Assembly (NCBI RefSeq): GCF_030812475.1
Contig: NZ_JAUSSR010000007.1
Location: forward strand, 1-64,000
DNA length: 64,000 nt
Reading direction: 5' to 3'
Source of the DNA: Pseudomonas lini
GTDB taxonomy: Bacteria > Pseudomonadota > Gammaproteobacteria > Pseudomonadales > Pseudomonadaceae
Shown: one piece after another, positions 44,625 to 53,589 of the stretch
Position numbering within the stretch: the stretch's first letter is position 1
Layout of the letters: each line of letters starts with the position of its first letter
Position numbers and translations under genes: made by a program
Notes under the pieces: model-generated
Seen by the model: only the letters and a program-made list of their open reading frames with translations
What the model was told of the DNA's origin: nothing
Database searches by the model: none

Positions 44625-45105
44625 GGGAAATCGTCACACGTCAGAAGTGAACAAACTGCGCCCCTGCGGGCCTTGTGCAGCGTCTGGAATCGAAACAGCG
44701 GTGCCGGGTGGCGCGTCCCTGAGCGCATGCCAACTGTCGGCATCAGGATGAAAGATGGCATTTTAGCCACTGTTTGTAACCAGTTGTTAGCATTCAGGTG
44801 TGAAAATCTGTCCGCTCAGGGTGCCAAAGCTGCCATATGGCCTTAACGCCCTATCGTTTAAAGAGCCAGACCAGTACAATCGCGGCCAAACATTATGCGC
44901 CCCCCTTGGTTGATGACGGGAATGAACCCCGCCTCAGCGCACTTCGACTCGGGCCAAGCGCTCCTTATGCTGCTGTCCACTTATTGCCAGATGGACCTTC
45001 CGCTTCTGACCGGGATGAATGTGCCGTGGTTCGGATACCGGAAACGGGTACTGAATCGGTACTGCCGCAACCCTTGCTACTCTTAAAGCTTCGCAGGAAA
45101 AACCC
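44625..45105 (+). other. Intergenic region and long leader of ybiT
   Basis: These 480 bases hold the lpxO start region and the upstream region of ybiT. A TACAAT at 44874-44879 could be a -10 box, giving a leader of over 200 bases. A 63-codon frame (44895-45086, start MRPPWLMTGMNPASAHF) ends 19 bases before ybiT but has no ribosome site. No gene is supported. Confidence 0.4.
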
Positions 45106-46695
45106 TTGATCTCTACAGCTAACATCACGATGCAGTTCGGCGCCAAGCCGCTATTCGAAAACGTTTCGGTGAAATTCGGCGCAGGCAACCGCTATGGCCT
45201 CATCGGCGCCAACGGTTGCGGCAAATCGACCTTCATGAAAATACTCGGTGGCGACCTCGAGCCATCGGGCGGCCAGGTCATGCTGGAGCCGAACGTACGT
45301 CTGGGTAAATTGCGCCAGGACCAGTTCGCCTACGAAGAATTCACCGTGATCGATACCGTGATCATGGGTCATGAAGAGCTGTGGAAGGTCAAGGCCGAGC
45401 GCGATCGCATCTACTCGCTGCCGGAAATGACCGAAGAAGACGGCATGGCCGTGGCCGAACTGGAAACCGAATTCGCCGAAATGGACGGCTACACCGCCGA
45501 ATCCCGCGCCGGTGAACTGTTGCTGGGCCTGGGTATCGGCATCGAGCAGCATTTCGGCCCGATGAGTGAAGTGTCCCCAGGCTGGAAACTGCGCGTATTG
45601 CTGGCCCAGGCACTGTTCTCCGATCCGGAAGTGCTGTTGCTCGACGAACCGACCAACCACCTGGACATCAACACCATCCGCTGGCTGGAAAACGTGCTGA
45701 CCCAGCGCTCCAGCCTGATGATCATCATCTCCCACGACCGTCACTTCCTGAACAGCGTGTGCACCCACATGGCTGACCTGGATTACGGCGAGCTGCGCCT
45801 GTTCCCGGGCAACTACGACGAGTACATGACCGTGGCGACCCAGTCCCGCGAGCAACTGCTGTCGGACAACGCCAAGAAGAAGGCACAGATTTCGGAGCTG
45901 CAATCGTTCGTCAGCCGCTTCTCGGCCAACGCCTCGAAAGCCAAGCAGGCCACCTCCCGCGCCAAGGCGATCGACAAGATCCAACTGGCCGAGGTCAAGC
46001 CTTCGAGCCGCGTGAGCCCGTTCATCCGTTTCGAACAAACCAAGAAGCTGCACCGCCAGGCGGTGATCGTCGAGCGCATGGCCAAAGGTTTCGACGGCAA
46101 GCCGCTGTTCAAGGACTTCAGCTTCCAGGTTGAAGCCGGCGAGCGCGTGGCGATCATCGGTCCGAACGGTATTGGCAAAACCACCCTGCTGCGCACCCTG
46201 GTCAACGAACTGACCCCGGATGCCGGTACCGTGAAGTGGACTGATGCTGCGGAACTGGGCTATTACGCCCAGGACCATGCCCACGACTTCGAAGACGACT
46301 GCAACCTGTTCGACTGGATGGGACAGTGGACCCAGGGCGGCGAGCAGATCGTTCGCGGCACCCTCGGCCGGATGCTGTTCTCCAACGATGAGATCCTCAA
46401 GTCGGTCAAGGTCATCTCCGGTGGTGAACAGGGTCGCATGCTGTTCGGCAAGCTGATCCTGCAAAAGCCGAACGTGCTGATCATGGACGAACCGACCAAC
46501 CACCTGGACATGGAATCGATCGAAGCGCTGAACCTGGCGCTGGAAAACTACCCGGGCACGCTGATCTTCGTCAGCCACGACCGTGAGTTCGTATCGTCTC
46601 TGGCCACCCGCATTATCGAGTTGAGCGCCAGCGGCGTGATCGACTTCAGCGGCACCTATGATGACTACCTGCGTAGTCAGGGTGTTGTGTTCTAA
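45106..46695 (+). CDS. ybiT: ABC-F family ATPase YbiT
   Basis: This 529-residue soluble ABC-F protein acts on ribosomes rather than in membranes. It has two ATPase domains: Walker [15 protein letters not shown] (about 35-48) and [14 protein letters not shown] (about 350-363), with Walker [12 protein letters not shown] and [11 protein letters not shown]. Signature regions are [16 protein letters not shown] and [14 protein letters not shown], and the linker between the domains is rich in charged helix (residues about 245-300). The YbiT subgroup is identified by overall sequence from memory. The start is TTG 45106 with CAGGAAA upstream ([12 protein letters not shown]). A terminator follows. Confidence 0.92.
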   Translation: MISTANITMQFGAKPLFENVSVKFGAGNRYGLIGANGCGKSTFMKILGGDLEPSGGQVMLEPNVRLGKLRQDQFAYEEFTVIDTVIMGHEELWKVKAERDRIYSLPEMTEEDGMAVAELETEFAEMDGYTAESRAGELLLGLGIGIEQHFGPMSEVSPGWKLRVLLAQALFSDPEVLLLDEPTNHLDINTIRWLENVLTQRSSLMIIISHDRHFLNSVCTHMADLDYGELRLFPGNYDEYMTVATQSREQLLSDNAKKKAQISELQSFVSRFSANASKAKQATSRAKAIDKIQLAEVKPSSRVSPFIRFEQTKKLHRQAVIVERMAKGFDGKPLFKDFSFQVEAGERVAIIGPNGIGKTTLLRTLVNELTPDAGTVKWTDAAELGYYAQDHAHDFEDDCNLFDWMGQWTQGGEQIVRGTLGRMLFSNDEILKSVKVISGGEQGRMLFGKLILQKPNVLIMDEPTNHLDMESIEALNLALENYPGTLIFVSHDREFVSSLATRIIELSASGVIDFSGTYDDYLRSQGVVF

Positions 46696-46730
46696 GAGCA
46701 GCTATTAGTTCAAGCTGCAAGCTGCAAGTA

Positions 46731-46759
46731 AAAGCCCTGTCCTTGTGACGGGGCTTTTT
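46731..46759 (+). terminator. Intrinsic terminator of ybiT
   Basis: The hairpin AAAGCCCTGTC-loop-GACGGGGCTTT ends in a T run, 36 bases after the stop. Confidence 0.88.
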
Positions 46760-46795
46760 GCATTTCATGGCCGATGATTTTGCCGGTGCTGAGGT

Positions 46796-46892
46796 CCTAT
46801 TCGCGGGCAAGCCCGCTCCCACAGGGGTTTATGTCATACACAAATCCCGTGTACAGCACAAAACCCTGTGGGTGCGGGCTTGCCCGCGAAGA
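46796..46892. repeat. REP pair
   Basis: TTCGCGGGCAAGCCCGCTCC near 46800 and GTGGGTGCGGGCTTGCCCGC near 46869 are inverted copies, with a partly symmetrical spacer (ACAAATCCCGTG / CACAAAACCCTG). Confidence 0.85.
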
Positions 46893-47021
46893 GGCCCTGA
46901 CAGCCAATGAAGATACTGAAGACGCAGCCCGGATCTCAATCAACATAGTTAGCCTGCTTTCTTTTATTCCACGCCCGCGCCATGATGCAGTTCTCCCACC
47001 GCCGCCCGCGAACGAGCCCTC

Positions 47022-48218
47022 ATGTCTGTGCAGCAACTGCCCCCGCAAAGCTCCCTGGCGATCACCCTGCAGATCGTCTCCATCGTCTTTTATACCTTCG
47101 TTGCCTTCCTGTGCATCGGCCTACCAATCGCCGTCTTGCCGGGGTATGTGCACGAACAGTTGGGCTTCAGCGCCGTCGTGGCGGGATTGACCATCGGCTG
47201 CCAGTATCTGGCCACCCTGCTCAGCCGGCCCATGGCCGGGCGCATGTCGGACAACATTGGCACCAAGCGGGCGATCGTTTACGGGCTTTCGGGGATTGTG
47301 TTGAGCGGCGTGTTGACCTTGATTTCCACGCTGCTGCAAAGTTTTCCCCTGCCGAGCCTGTTGATCCTGATTGCCGGCCGCTTGCTGCTGGGGGTCGCCC
47401 AGGGTCTGATCGGCGTCGGCACCATCAGCTGGTGCATGGGCCAGGTCGGCGCTGAACACACCGCGCGTTCGATCTCCTGGAACGGCATTGCTTCCTATGG
47501 GGCCATCGCCATCGGTGCGCCGCTGGGGGTGGTGATGGTCAGTGAGCTGGGATTCGCCAGCCTGGGTATCGCACTGTCACTGATGGCACTGGCGGCATTG
47601 CTGCTGATCCGCAACAAACCCTCGGTGCCGGTGATTCGCGGCGAGCGCCTGCCATTTTGGGCGGTGTTTGGGCGCATTGCGCCATTTGGCGCAAGCCTGA
47701 GCCTGGCCTCCATCGGCTACGGCACCCTGACCACTTTTATCACTTTGTATTACGTCAGCCGCGGCTGGGCTGGCGCGGCTTACTGCCTGACGGTGTTTGG
47801 GGTCTGTTTCATTCTGGCGAGACTGTTGTTCATTTCCAGCATCAGCCGCTTCGGTGGATTCACCTCGGCGATTGCCTGCATGAGTATTGAAACCCTGGGC
47901 CTGGGGTTGCTGTGGCTTGCGCCCTCGACCAGTTATGCATTGATCGGTGCAGGGCTGACCGGCTTCGGCCTGTCGCTGGTGTACCCGGCACTGGGTGTGG
48001 AGGCGATCAAGCAGGTGCCCAATTCCAGTCGCGGCGCGGGGTTGAGTGCCTACGCGGTGTTTTTCGACCTGGCGCTGGCGATTGCCGGGCCGTTGATGGG
48101 TGCCATCGCCTTGAACCTGGGGTACTCGTGGATTTTCTTTAGCGCGGCGTTGTTGTCGGTGAGCGGACTCGGCTTGACCTTGTTGCTGGCACGGCTGGCT
48201 GAACGCTCGGCTAGTTGA
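47022..48218 (+). CDS. YhhS-like MFS transporter
   Basis: This 398-residue twelve-helix protein reads IVSIVFYTFVAFLCIGLPIA early on, then VLPGYVHEQLGFSAVVAGL and the loop motif LSRPMAGRMSDNIGTKRAIV. The closest family I recall is E. coli YhhS, a drug/arabinose-type exporter of the major facilitator superfamily. The C-terminal half contains GFGLSLVYPALGVEAIKQVP, also like YhhS. It stands alone; substrate unknown. Confidence 0.88.
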   Translation: MSVQQLPPQSSLAITLQIVSIVFYTFVAFLCIGLPIAVLPGYVHEQLGFSAVVAGLTIGCQYLATLLSRPMAGRMSDNIGTKRAIVYGLSGIVLSGVLTLISTLLQSFPLPSLLILIAGRLLLGVAQGLIGVGTISWCMGQVGAEHTARSISWNGIASYGAIAIGAPLGVVMVSELGFASLGIALSLMALAALLLIRNKPSVPVIRGERLPFWAVFGRIAPFGASLSLASIGYGTLTTFITLYYVSRGWAGAAYCLTVFGVCFILARLLFISSISRFGGFTSAIACMSIETLGLGLLWLAPSTSYALIGAGLTGFGLSLVYPALGVEAIKQVPNSSRGAGLSAYAVFFDLALAIAGPLMGAIALNLGYSWIFFSAALLSVSGLGLTLLLARLAERSAS

Positions 48219-48385
48219 ATCCCGTTTAAATAGACGTGCAACAGAAAGTTAAACAATTTTAACCACATTCAACATGTAGCATTTCGAATCGAATAATGCA
48301 AAGTGCCAGCGTTGTTTTAATTATTAATTACGACAATATCCAGACGGTGCAGTTAATATTAGATCGACAATGGAATTGACAAAAA

Positions 48386-48811
48386 ATGCGCATATTACCT
48401 CTAACTTTTCTCTCCCCGATGGTGGCGTTCGCCCTTATCTCCTCCGCACATGCAGAAAACTCGGTTCAACAGCAAATCTGCCATAACGGCAAGTGCTGGG
48501 ATCTCGGCGACATCGGCAGCGAGTGTTGCCCATTCAGCGATGAGCGATTGAAAACCAATGTCCAGCGCCTGGAAAACCCGACCGAAAACCTCCTGAAACT
48601 GCGGGGTGTAACGTTCAACTGGAAGCAAAACGACCAAGCGGATATAGGCCTGATCGCTCAGGACGTGCAAAACATTTACCCACAGTTAGTGCGTACTGAG
48701 GGCGGTCATCTGCAAGTAGACTACCAAAAACTTGTAGCGCCTCTTATCGAATCGGTTCGCGAGCTGAATTCAAGGGTTCAAACACTGGAAGCTGCCCTGG
48801 CCAATAAGTAA
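48386..48811 (+). CDS. Secreted stand-alone S74 intramolecular chaperone domain
   Basis: This 141-residue protein has a signal peptide (MRILPLTFLSPMVAFALISS, cleavage after AHA). A Cys-bearing segment of about 30 residues (QICHNGKCWDLGD, ECC) follows, then a Peptidase_S74 / endosialidase chaperone domain from SDERLKTNVQRL to the C-terminal coiled coil (YQKLVAPLIESVRELNSRVQ). The catalytic Ser and Lys of SDERLK are present, as are the folding-core words LRGVTFNWKQN and DIGLIAQDVQNIYPQLV. In phage tail fibres this domain trimerises the upstream fibre and cuts itself off; here almost nothing precedes it. The gene is flanked by AT-rich DNA (48219-48385). Confidence 0.85.
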   Translation: MRILPLTFLSPMVAFALISSAHAENSVQQQICHNGKCWDLGDIGSECCPFSDERLKTNVQRLENPTENLLKLRGVTFNWKQNDQADIGLIAQDVQNIYPQLVRTEGGHLQVDYQKLVAPLIESVRELNSRVQTLEAALANK

Positions 48812-48836
48812 CCGATCATACAATTCGCCGACCAGC

Positions 48837-49874
48837 TCATTGGTCGGCGGTTTGCATTCCTACTCTGCCTGAATTGCCCAACGCATGGAAAAAGAACCGG
48901 CTGGCTTCGGAAGTCATGGTCCTATGAATGTCCTTGCGATCGACGCCATCGGCGTCGGTGCACAAGGCAGGCATCGCCGCCAGTTGCTCTTCGGTACAAG
49001 GCGCCATGAACACGAAGTGCCCGGCCCCGGCCAGCAACTTGAAGTCCGGCGCGATCGGCAACTTGCGCGCCAGCGCTGCGGCATTTTTGTCGAATGCCAC
49101 CAGTTTGTCGCCGTCGCCACTGTAAAGCAGTACCGGCACGTGTACGTCGGCCAGGGTATGGCGCCCGAACTTCAGACTAAGCGGCGCCATCAGCAGCAAG
49201 GCATGAACCCGTGGGTCGGCCACCGGTTGCAGGTCATCACGATCTGCGATCAATTCGCCTTGGGTGTTGCAGGCATCGCGATCATCCGGCCGCTCCCGGC
49301 AATAGCGGCGCAGACGGTCCAGGTCAGGCGTCGCACCGCAGAGGATCAATGCGGTTTCCCCACCTGCCGAATAACCGATCACGCCAACCTGGTGGGCGTT
49401 GACGAAGGGCGCAAGCATGGAATCGCCCAAGGTCGCGGTGATGGCTTGGGAAATCTGGATCGGCCGGCCGTAGAGATTGCTCAAGGTGCCCAGGCGGCTA
49501 TGGTCCCTGGAATTGTCGCCGGGATGGATTACCGCCACCACGACGAAACCCGTGCGCGCCAGCGAGGTGGCGAGATCGTGCAGGGCCAGCGGGGTTCCGG
49601 TGTTGCCATGGGACAGCATCAGCATCGGAAAACGACCGATGGCGACGCGCGCGTCTTCGCCGGCTTCGACCGTATAGCCCTCGAGTGTGCTGGTGTGTTC
49701 CTTGTCGCTGGAGGGATAGAAGGCGATGGCGCGCATCGGCTGTTGGTCCAGCGGATCGAGAAAGCTCATCTCATGGAAACCGACGCTCCAGTGCGGATGC
49801 GACGCAGGGGCGGCGTGCACTGAATTCAGGCTGGCGAGCACACACATCAGCAAGCTTGCACATAGACGCACCAT
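48837..49874 (-). CDS. Secreted alpha/beta hydrolase (dienelactone/PAF-AH-like)
   Basis: This 345-residue predicted periplasmic hydrolase has a signal peptide (VRLCASLLMCVLASLNSVHA). The fold elements are an oxyanion strand FPMLMLSHGNTGTPLALHD near residue 83, nucleophile elbow VGVIGYSAGGETALIL near residue 165, an acid in VPVLLYSGDGDKLV and a His in LLAGAGHFVFMAP. It resembles putative dienelactone hydrolase / platelet-activating-factor acetylhydrolase-like proteins. A Cys-rich insertion (YCRERPDDRDACNTQ) follows the elbow. ATG 49874 is chosen for the signal peptide. Substrate unknown. Confidence 0.82.
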   Translation of the reverse strand: MVRLCASLLMCVLASLNSVHAAPASHPHWSVGFHEMSFLDPLDQQPMRAIAFYPSSDKEHTSTLEGYTVEAGEDARVAIGRFPMLMLSHGNTGTPLALHDLATSLARTGFVVVAVIHPGDNSRDHSRLGTLSNLYGRPIQISQAITATLGDSMLAPFVNAHQVGVIGYSAGGETALILCGATPDLDRLRRYCRERPDDRDACNTQGELIADRDDLQPVADPRVHALLLMAPLSLKFGRHTLADVHVPVLLYSGDGDKLVAFDKNAAALARKLPIAPDFKLLAGAGHFVFMAPCTEEQLAAMPALCTDADGVDRKDIHRTMTSEASRFFFHALGNSGRVGMQTADQ

Positions 49875-49955
49875 GGAATGCCCCACCCTGTTCGTGACCG
49901 CAACCGGCAACCTTCGACTGCCTGTCCCGGGCCAGAGCTTGCAACACTCAGAAAC

Positions 49956-50002
49956 AAAAAACTCCGCACCTGGCACTTGCGTGACCAGAATACAGAGTTT
50001 TT
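49956..50002 (-). terminator. Possible terminator after azoR
   Basis: AAAAACTC and GAGTTTTT form an 8-bp outer stem around an inner CTGG/CCAG pairing, 40 bases beyond the azoR stop, with T runs on either strand. The large loop makes it uncertain. Confidence 0.4.
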
Positions 50003-50041
50003 GACTGTTGCCCGAGCTGTTTGTGGCCGTTTGCGTGCGCC

Positions 50042-50653
50042 TTATGCGGCGTCGAACAGCTGCTCGCTGATATGCGCCTGTGCATCGCTCATGGCTTTGG
50101 TACGCACTTCATCACCGTACGCCAGGCCATGGGCGCGGACGAACTCGATGTCGGTGATACCGAGAAAACCGAACATCACCTTCAAGTACTCTTCGTGGGC
50201 AACGCCAGTGGCCTCCCCAAGATGCAGACCGCCGGACGTCGACACGATCACCACTTTCTTGTTACCGCACAGGCCTTCAGGGCCGGCTTCGGTGTAGCGA
50301 AAGGTCTGACCGGCAACGGCAATTCGGTCGATCCAGGCCTTGAGTTGGGTCGGAATGGTGAAGTTGTACATCGGGGCTGCGACCACCACGGCATCGGCGG
50401 CGAGGAATTCAGCCAGGGCCTGGGCGCTCAGCTCGGCTTCGTGCTGTTGCGCCGCATCGCGCAGTTCAGCCGTGGTGCCGGCAGCCACCAGGGTGTTGGC
50501 GGAGAAATGGCTGATGGCATCGGCAGCCAGGTCACGGTAAGTCACCACCGCACTCGGCTCGGCGGTTTGCCAGGCTTTGACTACTTCGCTGCTCAGCTGA
50601 CGGGAAGCCGAGTTGTCGCCAAGAATGCTCGAATCGATATGCAGCAATTTCAT
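50042..50653 (-). CDS. azoR: FMN-dependent NADH-azoreductase
   Basis: This 203-residue flavodoxin-fold quinone reductase/azoreductase has the FMN phosphate loop in [20 protein letters not shown]. The isoalloxazine-binding segment is [19 protein letters not shown], near residue 94, and a second contact is STSGGLHLG. It uses NADH for two-electron reduction of quinones and azo dyes in the cytoplasm. ATG 50653 has TTGGAG upstream. It diverges from a LysR gene 127 bases away, the usual arrangement for LysR-controlled azoR, which suggests induction by quinones or aromatic compounds. Confidence 0.92.
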   Translation of the reverse strand: MKLLHIDSSILGDNSASRQLSSEVVKAWQTAEPSAVVTYRDLAADAISHFSANTLVAAGTTAELRDAAQQHEAELSAQALAEFLAADAVVVAAPMYNFTIPTQLKAWIDRIAVAGQTFRYTEAGPEGLCGNKKVVIVSTSGGLHLGEATGVAHEEYLKVMFGFLGITDIEFVRAHGLAYGDEVRTKAMSDAQAHISEQLFDAA

Positions 50654-50741
50654 GTGGGATCTCCAAGTGAGGACCGCTCATGGCGATCTGATGGTTACCA
50701 TCCTACAGACGAAACCAATAGCTGATTAGCTGGCTAAAATG

Positions 50742-50771
50742 CGATAGTTCGTCCCACTGATAGAACAATCG
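50742..50771. promoter_or_regulatory. Candidate LysR operator between azoR and lysR-type gene
   Basis: CGATAGTTC-N12-GAACAATCG is an inverted repeat with 9-base arms and one mismatch. It ends 10 bases before the LysR ATG. Its position suits autorepression by the LysR protein and control of azoR. Confidence 0.5.
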
Positions 50772-50780
50772 AGTGACGGT

Positions 50781-51689
50781 ATGCAAGACCTCAATGATCT
50801 CTACTATTTTGCCAAGGTGGTCGAAGCCGGTGGCTTCGCGGCGGCCGGGCGTTTGCTCGGGATTCCCAAATCGCGCCTGTCGCGACGAATCGCCGAACTG
50901 GAAGAACGCCTGGGCGCTCGATTGCTGCAGCGCACCACCCGCCAACTCAAGCTGACGGCCGTGGGCGAGCGTTACCTGCGACACTGTCAGGCGATGCTGC
51001 TGGAAGCCGAGATGGCCGATGAAGCAGTGGCCAGCATGTCCAGCGAACCCCGGGGACGTCTTCGGGTGTCCTGCCCGGTGGGCTTGGCACACGAAATACT
51101 GCCGGGCGTGATCAGTGATTTCCTGGAGAAATTCCCACAGGTTCAACTGGAGGTCATGTTGCTCAATCGTCGGGTCGACCTGGTCACCGAAGGCGTCGAT
51201 GTCGCCCTGCGCGTACGGGATTTGGGCGACGAAGACCCCTTGCTGGTCACCCGACGCCTGCGTCAGGCGCAAATGGCGATGGTCGCCAGCCCCGCCTTCC
51301 TGCATGGACGTGAAATCAACCACCCTGAAGACCTGAAGAATTTGCCTGTGCTCGGTGCGCTGGAAGCCGATCGCATGGTGCACATCCGCCTGCTCGATCA
51401 ACAGGGCAGCAGCGTCGACTTGGCCCTCGAAGCACGATTGGGTATCGACGATTTCATCGTGCGCAAGGCCTGCACCCTGGCGGGCCAGGGCTTTACACTG
51501 TTGCCGATGATGTATTGCGAGCAGGCGCTGGCAGACGGCTCACTGGTGCAATTGCTGCCGGACTGGTCATTGCCTGGCGGCTGGCTGCAAGCGGTCTACC
51601 CTCATCGGCGCGGTGTGATGCCGGCGGTACGGGTCTGGATCGACCATTTGATCGAATCATTCAACGCCTGCGGAGAACGATTGTTATGA
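50781..51689 (+). CDS. LysR family transcriptional regulator
   Basis: This 302-residue regulator opens with a LysR helix-turn-helix (DLNDLYYFAKVVEAGGFAAA, LLGIPKSRLSRRIAELEERL). The linker helix and effector domain follow (RLRVSCPVGLAHEILPGVIS, about residue 92). It belongs to the CrgA-like branch that often regulates divergent quinone reductases. It overlaps the next gene by ATGA. Inducer unknown. Confidence 0.9.
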   Translation: MQDLNDLYYFAKVVEAGGFAAAGRLLGIPKSRLSRRIAELEERLGARLLQRTTRQLKLTAVGERYLRHCQAMLLEAEMADEAVASMSSEPRGRLRVSCPVGLAHEILPGVISDFLEKFPQVQLEVMLLNRRVDLVTEGVDVALRVRDLGDEDPLLVTRRLRQAQMAMVASPAFLHGREINHPEDLKNLPVLGALEADRMVHIRLLDQQGSSVDLALEARLGIDDFIVRKACTLAGQGFTLLPMMYCEQALADGSLVQLLPDWSLPGGWLQAVYPHRRGVMPAVRVWIDHLIESFNACGERLL

Positions 51690-52045
51690 AGGCCGTACGC
51701 ATGAGCGAAGACGATGTGGCGAAGTTCTGCCTGGCATTGCCCGGTGCGCGGGAAGACTACAAGTGGGGTGGCGTGCGGGTGTTTTCGATTGCCGGGAACA
51801 AGATGTTCGCCTTGCAGAACCTGCGGGGCGCATCCTTGGCGTTCAAGGTCGACAAGGACCTGTTTGTCGGCCATTGCGACCGCCCGGGCATACATCCGGC
51901 ACCTTATCTGGCGCGGGCGCAGTGGATCATCATGGCAACGCCCTACCCGCTCGGCGCCGAAGAGCTGCAAGCGATGTTGCAACGATCCCACCAACTGGTG
52001 GTGCGCAAGTTGCCCAAGCGCACCCAAGTGGGACTGCTGCTTTAG
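51686..52045 (+). CDS. MmcQ/YjbR family DNA-binding-fold protein
   Basis: This 119-residue cytoplasmic protein of the MmcQ/YjbR (CyaY-like) fold contains CLALPGAREDYKWGGVRVF, FALQNLRGASLAFKVD and HPAPYLARAQWI, characteristic of the family, whose function is poorly known. Its ATG lies in the LysR stop (ATGA), so it is translated with the regulator. It ends convergently, overlapping the last bases of the DUF1294 gene. Confidence 0.85.
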   Translation: MKAVRMSEDDVAKFCLALPGAREDYKWGGVRVFSIAGNKMFALQNLRGASLAFKVDKDLFVGHCDRPGIHPAPYLARAQWIIMATPYPLGAEELQAMLQRSHQLVVRKLPKRTQVGLLL

Positions 52046-52470
52046 AGCAACGCGAAAAGATGTGCGCCGAGGAACAGCTGGTCGATCCAGAACACCTGAT
52101 GCAGCAGCACGATCATCCAGAACAGCAGCTGAAACGAAAGCTTGCGCGTCTTGTGCCGGAACACCTGCTGGGCCAGCAAGGCGCCTGGCCAGCCTCCGGC
52201 GAGTTCCAGCCCATGCAACACGTTCTCCGGTATGCGCCAGTGATCGAGCCGGGCCTTGCGCTTGTCGCTCCAGTACAGCAGGAACGCCAGCGCGCTGACG
52301 ATGCCATAGGCCACCAGGGGCACCCGCGAAATGCCCCCCAGCCACATCGTCATCGACCCCGACAGCGGAAGCGCGCACAGGATTGCAAACACCAGCAGTT
52401 TCAGCCGGGGACGGCGAAACTCGCCCCCGGACCGACGTCCGGGGTTGTTGCGCGCGCTGGAGTCGTTCAT
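52042..52470 (-). CDS. DUF1294 membrane protein
   Basis: This 142-residue inner-membrane protein has about four hydrophobic segments. The DUF1294 signature is [20 protein letters not shown] followed by [20 protein letters not shown] and HKTRKLSFQ, near residues 65-112. A basic, disordered N-terminus ([17 protein letters not shown]) precedes the first helix; a cold-shock domain is often fused here in relatives but is missing. Its ATG overlaps the uppP stop by ATGA. Function unknown. Confidence 0.85.
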   Translation of the reverse strand: MNDSSARNNPGRRSGGEFRRPRLKLLVFAILCALPLSGSMTMWLGGISRVPLVAYGIVSALAFLLYWSDKRKARLDHWRIPENVLHGLELAGGWPGALLAQQVFRHKTRKLSFQLLFWMIVLLHQVFWIDQLFLGAHLFALL

Positions 52471-53297
52471 GGCGTGACGGCAGTCCAGTCGACCCAGCCG
52501 AACTGCCAGGTGGCGAGGATGAACAGGCCGAACACGATTCGATACCAGGCGAACGCCGCGTAGCTGTGACTGCCGATGAACACGAGCAGGCCGCGCACGG
52601 CAATCATCGCAAAGATGAACGCCGTGACGAAGCCGATGGCGAACACAGGAAAATCGGCCGGCACGAACAGGTCGCGGTATTTGTAGCCCGAGTACACCGC
52701 CGCGCCGACCATGGTCGGCATCGCCAGGAAGAACGAGAACTCGGTGGCGGTCTTGCGCGACAAGCCGAACAGCAAACCGCCAATGATCGTCGAACCGGAG
52801 CGCGAGGTCCCCGGGATCATGGCCAGGCACTGGGCAAAGCCGATTTTCAAGGCGTCCTTCCAGGTGATTTCGTCGACGGTGTGGGCATGTACTTCATGCT
52901 GACGCTGTTCAGCCCACAGCATGACGACACCGCCCACGACCAACGCCGTGGCCACGGTGATCGGGTTGAACAGGTAATGGTGGATCAGGTCGGCGAAAAT
53001 CACCCCCAATACCACAGCCGGCATAAAGGCGATCAGCAGGTTCGCGGTAAAGCGTCGAGCGCCTGGCTGGGTCGGCAAGCCGACGACCACATCGAAAATC
53101 TTGCGGCGAAATTCCCACACCACCGCCAGGATCGCGCCGAGCTGGATGATGATGTTGAAGGCCATGGCCCGCTCACCCCCGAAGTCCAGCAGGTCGGCCA
53201 CGATGATCTGGTGCCCGGTACTGGAAATGGGCAAAAACTCCGTCAATCCCTCAACAACGCCAAGTATCAATGCCTGAAAGGCGGTCCAAAGATCCAT
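52467..53297 (-). CDS. uppP: Undecaprenyl-diphosphatase UppP/BacA
   Basis: This 276-residue, multi-helix inner-membrane enzyme removes one phosphate from undecaprenyl diphosphate to recycle the lipid carrier for peptidoglycan and O-antigen. It confers bacitracin tolerance. Both catalytic signatures are present: [14 protein letters not shown] near residues 16-29 and [12 protein letters not shown] near residue 162. ATG 53297 has a GGGGGA site; the extension to 53327 adds no conserved residues. It is the first gene of the uppP-DUF1294 pair. Confidence 0.94.
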   Translation of the reverse strand: MDLWTAFQALILGVVEGLTEFLPISSTGHQIIVADLLDFGGERAMAFNIIIQLGAILAVVWEFRRKIFDVVVGLPTQPGARRFTANLLIAFMPAVVLGVIFADLIHHYLFNPITVATALVVGGVVMLWAEQRQHEVHAHTVDEITWKDALKIGFAQCLAMIPGTSRSGSTIIGGLLFGLSRKTATEFSFFLAMPTMVGAAVYSGYKYRDLFVPADFPVFAIGFVTAFIFAMIAVRGLLVFIGSHSYAAFAWYRIVFGLFILATWQFGWVDWTAVTP

Positions 53298-53589
53298 CAA
53301 TCCCCCAAGAAGCGATGCGCCAGGCATGCCCCGTTAATATTTTTCAGAACGCCACTGTAACCAGTGCAGATGAAGTCCCGCGCGCGCAATTGCCCCACAA
53401 AACCGTAAAAATTCCGTGAAAAATCAACTTGGACTCAGGTTTTTCCGCGCGGGGCCGAAATCCTATCAGACAAGCCCGATTAACGCTGCCGCCTTTATAC
53501 GGATCGAGGCTTCCAGGCCCGTCCGGCATCGCGTGACTGAAGGCTGGCGATCAATTATTACAAGAACAAGAAACCGGAGTGACAGCGTT

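Noticed and set aside
45151..46578. 475-codon antisense frame over ybiT
   Set aside because: Shadow of a conserved ABC-F protein, no start signal.
49878..50297. 139-codon plus-strand frame over the azoR 3' end
   Set aside because: Antisense to azoR and its terminator region; composition is not protein-like.
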